Assembly (NCBI GenBank): GCA_000151295.1
Contig: GG745335.1
Coordinates: forward strand, 677,147 to 699,877
Reading direction: 5' to 3'
Length of the DNA: 22,731 nt
From: Allomyces macrogynus ATCC 38327
Lineage: Eukaryota > Blastocladiomycota > Blastocladiomycetes > Blastocladiales > Blastocladiaceae
The translations under genes and the position numbers were made by a program. The notes beneath the pieces were generated by a model. It ran no database searches. It was not told where the DNA came from and saw only the letters and a program-made list of their open reading frames with translations. Of this stretch, positions 1-6,979 are shown piece by piece. The first letter of the stretch is position 1. Every line of letters starts with the position of its first letter.

Positions 1-639
1 CGATGCTCGCAACGATCACGGCGGTCGAAGCGGCACATGCGGTCCACGTGGGGCGCGCCCCGTCGCGGCGGTCCCGCCCGGGGTGTCGCCGTTTTTAGCA
101 GTCGGGTTGGCGGCGGACCAGTGGCATGCAGAGCGGACATGGGCGTCGGTGCCGCGCGAGCGAGCGGCGACGGCAACGACGGCAGGCACGGGGTCGCGGT
201 CGTCGATAGTGGTCGTGGTGGATGACGACGGTGGGATGGTACGGTAGATTAAAGGGGATGAGACCTGGCTTATGAAGTTTTGGAGAATGCAATTTTGGCT
301 CCTCCGTTTTCTTCCAAGTCGGCGACCGCGAGTGAAGCCGCCACCGACTCGCCAGACGATTGAGCAAAATGTGTCTGCACGATGAGACAACCATTGGCCA
401 ACTATCCTCACATTTCGACTGAGAGCATGGCTTCCTCGACCCGAGAAAACATAGAGAACGACAAGACGTTGAAGATGGACAAGGTGCTTCTTATCGAGCA
501 ATGGTTGTGGCTTTGATAAAAGCCGGAAGAGAAACGGCAAAGGGAAACACTCAATAAAACAAACGACGGAGCAAAAAAGACGACGCGGCTACGACGACGA
601 CACGTTCACAACCAACTCCAAGCGACCGACTTGGTCAAC
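1..639. other. Intergenic, 3' flank of H2B, no supportable gene
   Basis: No gene could be supported here. A 174-residue open frame on the minus strand (16-540) is rich in Arg, Pro and Thr, shows no recognisable family motif, and begins in an 18-nt motif that recurs at 6805-6822. The part next to 640 is the 3' flank and probable 3' UTR of H2B. An AATAAA occurs at 553-558, but on the plus strand, opposite to H2B, so it is not assigned as its polyadenylation signal. Confidence 0.6.
518..535 (-). repeat. 18-nt dispersed motif, copy 1
   Basis: The 18 bases here (plus strand AAAAGCCGGAAGAGAAAC) recur exactly, in the same orientation, at 6805-6822. Both copies lie 100-160 nt past the stop codon of a minus-strand gene: H2B here, tyrosinase there. 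On the gene strand the motif is pyrimidine-rich. A chance exact 18-mer pair in 22.7 kb is unlikely, although base-composition bias raises the odds. It may be a 3'-end processing element or a remnant of a dispersed repeat. Confidence 0.5.
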
Positions 640-1051
640 TTAGTTCTTGGCCGACGACGTGTACTTGGTCACGGCCTTGGTGCCCTCCGAGACGGCGTGC
701 TTGGCAAGCTCGCCCGGGAGCAGGAGACGCACGGCCGTCTGGATCTCGCGCGACGAGATGGTCGACTTCTTGTTGTAGGCAGCGAGCTTCGAGGCCTCGT
801 CGGCAATGCGCTCGAAAATGTCCTGAACGAACGAGTTCATGATCGACATGGCGCGGTTCGAAACACCCGTGTCGGGGTGCACCTGCTTGAGCACCTTGTA
901 GATGTACGAGTTGAACGTCTCCTTGCGCGCGGCCTTGCGCTTGCCGGGAACGGCGCCGGCCTTCTTGTCGACGGCGGCCTTGACGGGCGCCTTGCCGGCG
1001 GGCTTCTTGGTCGCAACGGCGGCGGCGTCGGCGGCCGGTCTTGGGGGCCAT
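640..1051 (-). CDS. H2B: Histone H2B (apparent one-base frameshift near the N-terminus)
   Basis: Core histone that pairs with H2A in the nucleosome. The histone fold is unmistakable: [60 protein letters not shown] and the C-terminal helix ending in [11 protein letters not shown], which contains the Lys region ubiquitinated in fungi. The natural start is the ATG at 1051-1049, which sits in a good context (ATCACCATGG) and encodes M-A-P-K-T, the usual fungal H2B opening. After that codon the reading frame slips. The conserved part is in the frame reached by dropping one base around 1034-1039, giving about 136 residues, normal for H2B. Without the shift, the conserved frame can only start at 1149 and would translate the 5' UTR. 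A sequence error is the simplest explanation. It is transcribed divergently from H2A. Confidence 0.93.
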
Positions 1052-1156
1052 GGTGATTGCGGGTGGTTGGGTGGTGGGGTAGAGAGGTGCAGAAGACGAG
1101 ACTTGTCGACGGCGGTGGGATGGAGAGCAATAGCGGAGCGGCGGGGCACGCGCCGG

Positions 1157-1162
1157 TTTATA
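1157..1162 (-). promoter_or_regulatory. TATA box of H2B
   Basis: On the minus strand the sequence reads CCTATAAACC, with the TATAAA core at 1162-1157. It lies about 105 nt before the H2B ATG in the divergent spacer. Confidence 0.6.
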
Positions 1163-1205
1163 GGGGCTGCGCTCGTCGTCTGCTGTGCGCGGCCGAGCCC
1201 AGGGG

Positions 1206-1310
1206 CACGTGTGAATCATTCCGTGCGTCTGTGGGTGCGGCATGTGTGGGCATGCGCGGCACGTGCCGATGGGTTTGACAGGCATGGCCCACACGTGCCG
1301 TTAGAACGTG
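1206..1310. promoter_or_regulatory. Cluster of CACGTG / ACGTG elements
   Basis: CACGTG occurs at 1206-1211, at 1260-1265 (inside the ten-base palindrome GGCACGTGCC, 1258-1267) and at 1292-1297. A fourth related core, AACGTGCC, is at 1305-1312. All lie between the two TATA elements. CACGTG is the classical bHLH (Cbf1/Pho4-type) E-box. Its use as a histone element here is inferred only from number and position. Confidence 0.5.
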
Positions 1311-1375
1311 CCGCCTCGCGCCGCGTCGTGCCCTTGCCTCCAACAATACGCAAGTGACACGCACCACACCCCGCC

Positions 1376-1380
1376 TATAT
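1376..1380 (+). promoter_or_regulatory. TATA-like element of H2A
   Basis: CCGCCTATATCTTCC sits about 130 nt before the H2A ATG. It is followed by a pyrimidine-rich leader typical of fungal 5' UTRs. Confidence 0.45.
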
Positions 1381-1508
1381 CTTCCCGGCCGCCCCGCGCT
1401 CTCTCTCCCAACTCCTTCAACACCGCTCGTCGTCCAAGTGTCTGCCGCTCGCCGCCGACACCTGCCGCACTCGCACCAACTCCCACCAACGCTCTCTCAA
1501 CAACCAAC

Positions 1509-1913
1509 ATGGCCGGCAAGGGTGGCAAGAAGACCGTCGACGCCGTCAAGGCTGGCAAGTCGCGCTCGGCCAAGGCCGGTCTGCAGTTCCCCGTTGGCCG
1601 TATTCACCGTCTCCTGCGCAAGGGTAACTACGCCCAGCGTGTCGGTGCCGGCGCGCCCGTCTACCTCGCTGCCGTCCTCGAGTACCTGACGGCCGAGATT
1701 CTCGAACTTGCCGGTAACGCCGCTCGCGACAACAAGAAGTCGCGCATTGTCCCGCGCCACTTGCAGCTCGCCATCCGCAACGACGAAGAACTCAACAAGC
1801 TGCTTGGCAACGTGACGATTGCCCAGGGTGGTGTTATCCCGTCCATCAACCCGGCGCTCCTGCCGCCGTCCAAGGAGAAGAAGGGCGCCGCTTCGCAGTC
1901 GGACGCCGAGTAA
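1509..1913 (+). CDS. H2A: Histone H2A
   Basis: Intronless core histone of 134 residues. The diagnostic segments are present in order: [20 protein letters not shown] (about residues 23-42), [60 protein letters not shown] and [16 protein letters not shown]. The start was chosen at MAGKGGKK, where the ATG follows CAACCAAC; the longer upstream open frame is untranslated leader. The tail ends A-A-S-Q-S-D-A-E. Fungal H2A normally ends with a phosphorylatable SQ-[E/D]-hydrophobic motif at the extreme C-terminus; here the SQ is followed by four further residues of a different type. The stop codon overlaps a perfect GTAAGT (1910-1915), discussed in the findings. It is partnered with the divergent H2B. 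Confidence 0.97.
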   Translation: MAGKGGKKTVDAVKAGKSRSAKAGLQFPVGRIHRLLRKGNYAQRVGAGAPVYLAAVLEYLTAEILELAGNAARDNKKSRIVPRHLQLAIRNDEELNKLLGNVTIAQGGVIPSINPALLPPSKEKKGAASQSDAE

Positions 1914-1954
1914 GTGCTACCAAGCCAAGCCCGTCGCCGTCGTTGTTTGATTTT

Positions 1955-1992
<38 letters not shown>

Positions 1993-2720
1993 TGTTCTTT
2001 GGATTGTTATTTCCCCTTGCCTCTTTTCAATGGCTTTTCTCAAAGCCACAATTGCGTGGGCTGCCACAATATAGCGCCTCGACCGTGTTGTGAACAAATC
2101 TTGTCGTCTCTCGTCAGTCTGTTTGTGTTGCTTGCCGGTCGTCGGTCGTGGTGGCGGTGCAACGATGTGGGAGCAATATCCTATGTATGTATTGTTGGCA
2201 CCAGCTGTGGCGCATGATGCCGGTTCACGGTCTCGTTTCGCAAACCATCGCCACCATCGCTCGTCCTGACCTTGAGAGCCGCCAACGACCCGCGATGGTC
2301 CCAGCAATCGAGACAATCCAACCGTCACACTTTCATGTCAGTGCACTTGTTGCCTTCTGGCCGCGCTGTCCGTCGTGGTGAGGGAACCGGCTGGTTGCAG
2401 CGTCGAGATTGCCTTGACTCCATTGCCCTTCCCCCGCGTCACATTCATCCACTCTCTATCGCGGCCAATGGCGGCAACTCGCGCCGGTTCCGTCGCGCGA
2501 ATCCAACTGCACGATGCGTATATATAGGATGGGAGAACAAGCAGAAACAAACGGCAACGGGAAAAAGACGACTGGATAACGGCAAAACAACCTCCAACCC
2601 CGACTTCAAAATCATCGTGGACGCGCGACCCGTGGCCGGCACGAGCGACGCGAGCGAGCAAGCCGAGCCTTGCCTGCGCCGACCATCGCTCGCAGGTCGC
2701 GACGCGCATATGCTTCCCGC
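1914..2720. other. Intergenic: convergent 3' flanks of H2A and SEC24
   Basis: This stretch holds the 3' UTR of H2A, a CGT microsatellite (1956-1992) and the 3' flank of the minus-strand SEC24 gene. No frame resembles a known protein. Long open frames on both strands that run into SEC24 (plus 2272-3567; minus-strand read-through to 2338) are low-complexity extensions or antisense shadows. Confidence 0.6.
1956..1992. repeat. (CGT)12 microsatellite
   Basis: Twelve uninterrupted CGT units occupy 1956-1991, plus one extra C, about 45 nt past the H2A stop. It is non-coding and likely length-polymorphic. Confidence 0.95.
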
Positions 2721-5700
2721 TTACTTGTTGGTACCGCGAATCTACGTCCATCGCGTCGTCAGTCTCCATCCACGTCCATCCGCACGGGCTCAGCGACTCC
2801 CGCTCAAAAATAACACGTACCTCCGAATGGATTTGCCGGTGCACATACACCAAGAAATCCACATAACTCATCGCCTCGTGGTTCTTATCCTCGACCATGT
2901 GCGAGACAAACTCGAGTTCCGCCTGGTCGATCCCCTGCCGCACGACATGGAACGCCAAGTGCCGGTGGTACCGAGCAAACACGCCCTGCAGCACCTTCTG
3001 CACGCGCTGGTTCACGTCGTCGTCGCGCGGAGGCAGGACATGCAGTCGCGGATCGACCTGGTCGATCGAGTTGACGCCAAACACGCCATGGACAAATTCG
3101 GCCGGCACGTTGCGCCCGAGCCACAAGTGCATTCCCTGTCCGTTCTCGACCAGGTAGCACCCCGCCGGATCGAGCCGCTCGTACGAGACGCGCACGGCGG
3201 TTGGTTCGGGCGTGTGCAGTGCGACGAGCCGCGGGTAGAGCAGCGGGATACTGAGCGGGACGGGCAGCGACTTGAGTTCGCGCATCGCAGCGACGCGCAC
3301 GTCCGAGGCCACGTCCCCGGCCTTGAGTGCCTTGTGCTTGTGCAGACACAGCGTGAACAGCGGGAACAGCTTGAACGTTTCCGGCAAAATCAGCTGGCCG
3401 GGCGACGTCGACGCGGCACAGTTTTTCCGGTAACTCGCGAGCACCTTGACGCACGTCTCGGTCAATTGCGTGCGCACCGTGTTGAGCGACGCCGAGAGCA
3501 CCGTCGTCATGGCCGACTTGGCGAGGAAGTTGACGGTCGTATCGAGTTCCGCGAACCGGAAGACTGACCCGAGCAGCGTCGTGTTCGTCAACGACGTGGT
3601 CAGGACACGAATGCGCCGGTGGCCCTCGGCCGTCGTATACAGCAGGGCCACCTGGATCGCCGACTCGGCCTTTTCGTCCAACTTATCGTCGTGTTTGAGA
3701 GCGACCGCAAACGCCTTATCCGCATCGATTCCAGCCAATTCCAAGTCCCCGGTTCCCTTGTCGAGGAAATTACCGAAATGGTCGTGCACGCGGAGGCCCG
3801 ACGACGCGCGCACGCGGACCATGGCATTGTACCCAAACTGCCGCGTCAACGACCGCAACACGTCGGTGTGCAGCCGCGCGCCGTCGCGCTCGAGATGGAA
3901 CTGCGGGTAGAGCTTGCACTCGCCGCCCGTGATCGCCGACAATTGGCCAAACGAGGCCACGTCCTGGTACCCAAATGCAAACAGGTACTGGTCAATGCAC
4001 ACGCCGGCACCAACGGCCTTTTCGCCGAGCGTCTTGTAGAAAGTGTCTTGCGGCGCGAAGAGCTGCTTTTCCTTGTCGGTGCCGTAGAGCTTTGGGTCCT
4101 CGCGGTTCTTGAGCTGGCCGGGGCCAAAGTTGGGCAGCGCTGTGTGAAACAACATCAGACGGCCGCCGCGGTCGTTCTGGTGGTGAAAACGGAGTGGATC
4201 AGTGAACGGGTCGAGTTGATCAAGTGGCTGAAAGTTATACGTCCGAGGTACGACACGATCGACTCGGCCACGGCGCCGACGGCGTTCTCGGCCATGCGGT
4301 TCTCCTGGAAAAGCGTGGGCAGTGTGTCGAGGAACTGCTCAATCACCGGCTGCGACTCGTAGGGGTCCACCAAAAAGCCCGTCGAGAGCGGCACAAACAT
4401 GTCGTCGACATCCGGGACCACGAGCATTTGGAACTGCTCGAGTGCGGGCTATTAACACGCAAGACACGCAGGCGTCAGTCGCGCACATATCGACACCGGC
4501 CCCGATCGTCAACCCAAACGTACGTGGAAGCTGTAGAAGTGCACGGCGCGATCGTAAGTCAAGATCGCGACTTGCGCGCCCTTCGGGAACCGCGCCTGAG
4601 CGTTCTCGGCATAGAGCCAGTCGCGAATGATGCGCGCCATTTGCGCGGGCAGGCCCGACTGGACGGCGTTCCACGACACGTCGATCGCCAGCACAACGGC
4701 CACGGGTTTCGGGTCCTTGGCAATAAACTCCTTACCCGCGGCGTATTCGACGACACCGCACCGCAGTTCCGGACGCGCCATGATGTCGACGCGGCGACCG
4801 TTCATGTCGAGGTTGCAGAAGTACTCGGCCGGCACTGGAGTGGGGGTACGTGGGTTGTTAGTCTCGAGTCGCGTCAGATCAAGCAACACACGATCGAGCA
4901 AGAGAAATCGTACCGTCGTTCTGGATAAAGCAAAAGTTGCACATGAACTTGCGCCCGCCGTCGGAAAACTGCATAAACGCATTCATGTACGCGCGGCACC
5001 GGCGGCACCGCATCGGTCCATTCGGCCCGGGCTCCACCAACTCGATCGGCGCTTCACCCCCCTTCAGTTCCGCCAGCGGCTGCACAATACACCCGAGCGG
5101 GATCATCGACTGCGCGAGCAAGTCCTCGGTGCACGGCACGTTATATGTGGTCATGCGCAAAAACCGCGCCGAGACATTGCCCTCGTCGATCACACGAAAC
5201 TCGGTCGACGCAAGCGGCGGAGTCGTCTTGGAACAGGTGCGGTAAGGTTCGGTCGCGTACTGCGCCTGGTCGTTATCCTGCACCGCCACGGGACTCGGGA
5301 TCTGGTCCGGGTCGATGCGCGACCGCGACCCACTGCCGCTCGGCGTCTGCGGGGTACCCGGCGCCGCGAGCGAGTTGGAACTGCCGCCGAGACCGCCCAT
5401 CGACGGCTGCTGCGGGATCATGCCAGGCGCGGCGGGCGGCATCATCATCCCCGCCTGCCCCTGCGGCTGCTGCGGAGGCTGTCCGGGTTGCCCAGAGAGC
5501 GACATTTGGCTCATCCCCTGCGCGAGCTGGTTCGGCGACCCGTACGGCGCCGCGGAGCAACACCGCCGGGACCAGGCGGCGCGGGAGCGGGCGGTTGACC
5601 GGGGGACCCGGTGCCCGCGTAGGCACGCGCCATTTGATCCGGGTACATGCGGCGGCGCGTCGCGCTCGGCGGCGACGCGGGCGCCGGCTGCTGCCCCTGT

Positions 5701-6252
5701 GGCTGCGGTGGGACACCGTTCGGTGCGTACTGCTGCGGCGCCTGCTGCTGTTGCTGGTACTGCTGCTGTTGCGGGTAGCCCTGCGGCGGGAACCCGGGCT
5801 GCCCGGGCTGCTGCATCGGCGGGCGGTACTGCTGCTGCTGTTGCTGCTGCTGCTGATACGGCATCGGCTGGCCAGGCTGGCCCTGCTGCGGCATCATCCC
5901 CGGACGCGGCTGCGGTGCCTGCTGCTGGCCATACGCGGGCGGGCGCATCATGGGCGCGGGCGAGCCCGACGGCGCACCCTGCGGGTACATTTGCGCGCGC
6001 GGCGCGCCGTAGCCCGGTGGCGGCGTACCCTGCGGGCCCGGACCACCTGGGAACGGCGGGCGGTAGGGCATCTGCGCGCCGGGTGGGGGCGTGGCTAGAA
6101 CAGAAGGCAGAGCAAGCGGATCAGGGCGGTTCGTGGAGGTTGGTTCATGTTGATGCGCGCGTCGACGACGTACGCGCGGCGTTCTGCGCGGGCACGGCGC
6201 CCGGGTACGGCGGCTGGCCCGGGATCGGCGGGCGCGCGGCAGCGGGGTGCAT
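2721..6252 (-). CDS. SEC24: SEC24C/D-class COPII coat cargo-adaptor protein
   Basis: COPII inner-coat subunit that selects cargo at ER exit sites with Sec23. Six exons are inferred: 6252-6174, 6094-4914, 4834-4524, 4448-4257, 4176-2821 and 2723-2721, giving about 1040 residues, normal for this class. The N-terminus is Pro/Gln-rich with polyglutamine. A C4 zinc finger follows at about residues 390-415 (RCRRCRAYMNAFMQF...FMCNFC), then the trunk (VPAEYFCNLD, AIDVSWNAVQSGLP, MLVVPDVDDMFVPL), the beta/helical region (KLKNRED-like LKNREDPKLYGTDKEK, MRVRASSGLR, LASYRKNCAASTSPGQLILP) and a gelsolin-like end (YLVENGQGMHLWLG, MSYVDFLVYVHRQIHSE). Sequence pattern matches vertebrate SEC24C/D and yeast Sfb3/Lst1 better than Sec24A/B. 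Exon 2 needs one extra base near 5549-5556 to keep frame. The last intron lies immediately before a TAA, so the final exon adds only the stop; that end is the least certain part. Confidence 0.93.
5549..5556 (-). other. Frame break in SEC24 exon 2 (one base apparently missing)
   Basis: The Gln/Pro-rich frame reads ...PAPPGPGGVAP and then runs into a stop. The downstream frame, which must already be active by PYGSPNQLAQGMSQMSLS, is reached only if one base is missing in the GC run CCGCGGCGCC. Exon phases on both sides (phase 1 at both flanking introns) demand exactly this correction. No normal-sized GT-AG intron fits here. Confidence 0.7.
5730..5862 (-). repeat. CAG/CTG-rich polyglutamine tract in SEC24
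   Basis: Runs of CTG on the plus strand encode clusters of glutamine in the SEC24 N-terminal domain, including a nine-residue Q run and a separate cluster of short Q runs. This is typical low-complexity sequence for the disordered N-terminus of Sec24 proteins. Confidence 0.75.
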
Positions 6253-6979
6253 GGCGTTGGGGCTCGGCGTGGTCGTGATGCTGGCGCGCGTCGTCAGGTC
6301 GAGAACGTCGACTGCCGCTGGGTGTTGTTGCAGATCACAACGTGTACTGCGCGCGTGCAGCCTGGTCGGATCGTGCTGGGTGCCGCGCGCGCTGGCCGGG
6401 TTAGTTGAGCGTCGCGGTCGCAGGTCCTCACGGTCGCGGTGCTCGCCGTGGTCGGTGTCGGCGGCGTTGGTCGGTCGCGGCGTCGCCACGAGCAAAGGCG
6501 CGCCGGAACATAAAACGCAAAACGCGCAACACGCGCCTGACACGTGCCTCAAGCGCGACACGTCGACGACGCGTCGGGAACCTATCCAAGGTAACCTAGT
6601 GTTCAACTGGCCCGACAACGGGCGGACCTCGCGAGGACGCTCGAGCGCGTCGCGGCATTGCACCCGAACCTTCTCCACCCGTCCCGCTTCCGGCACGCGA
6701 GATGCAAACGGCTTTACATTGGTTGCGGGTCCAAGTTGAGATGAAAAGTCGCGATGGGAAATGAATGGGAAAAGATGGAGATGCGAGCAAAAGAAGACGA
6801 TGCCAAAAGCCGGAAGAGAAACAAACCACAAAACGAGAAATACGAAAAGGAGGAAGAGGGGAAGAGAGGGATGAGATGATCCACCAAACGCAGTCACCGC
6901 GCTCGTCGTCGAACCCAGTTGTCCGTTCAGTCCCACCAACGCCCTCCGCTGGCGTCGCGTCCCAGTCCATCCAAGTCTC
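6253..6979. other. Intergenic: SEC24 upstream region and tyrosinase 3' flank
   Basis: Both neighbours are on the minus strand, so this 727-bp spacer should hold the SEC24 promoter (near 6253-6600) and the tyrosinase 3' UTR (near 6979-6700). No convincing TATA box was seen. The part at 6750-6870 is A-rich on the plus strand (T-rich on the gene strand) and contains the second copy of the 18-nt motif. No gene was recognised. Confidence 0.55.
6805..6822 (-). repeat. 18-nt dispersed motif, copy 2
   Basis: Exact copy, same orientation, of the sequence at 518-535. It lies about 160 nt beyond the tyrosinase stop codon in a T-rich (gene strand) 3' flank. Confidence 0.5.

Larger units (their letters stand above)
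1052..1508. promoter_or_regulatory. Divergent H2B-H2A promoter region
   Basis: This 457-bp spacer separates the two histone start codons. Each side has a TATA-like element: TATAAA on the minus strand at 1162-1157, about 105 nt upstream of the H2B ATG, and TATAT at 1376-1380, about 130 nt upstream of the H2A ATG. The middle holds four copies of an ACGTG core, three of them inside CACGTG. Such head-to-head H2A/H2B pairs usually share an S-phase-regulated promoter. The factor that binds here cannot be told from sequence. Confidence 0.85.

Noticed and set aside
16..540. Minus-strand open frame of 174 residues left of H2B
   Set aside because: No motif of any known family, biased Arg/Pro/Thr composition, and it overlaps the probable H2B 3' region. 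Long open frames are common by chance in this GC-rich DNA.
1956..1992. Triplet repeat as part of a CRISPR or telomere-like array
   Set aside because: Uninterrupted CGT units with no spacers; a plain microsatellite.
2272..3567. Plus-strand open frame of 431 residues
   Set aside because: It is antisense to conserved SEC24 exon 5 and is full of Arg and His. It is a codon-bias shadow.
4177..4256. SEC24 intron 4 starting at GTATAA (4243) or GTACCT (4252)
   Set aside because: Both put exon 5 out of frame. The weaker-looking GTGTCG donor at 4256 gives an ungapped match to the SEC24C region before the G-[KR]-L-x-x-F-H motif.
5315..6739. Plus-strand open frame of 474 residues, Ala/Arg-rich
   Set aside because: Antisense to SEC24 exons 1-2 and their upstream region, with no family motif.
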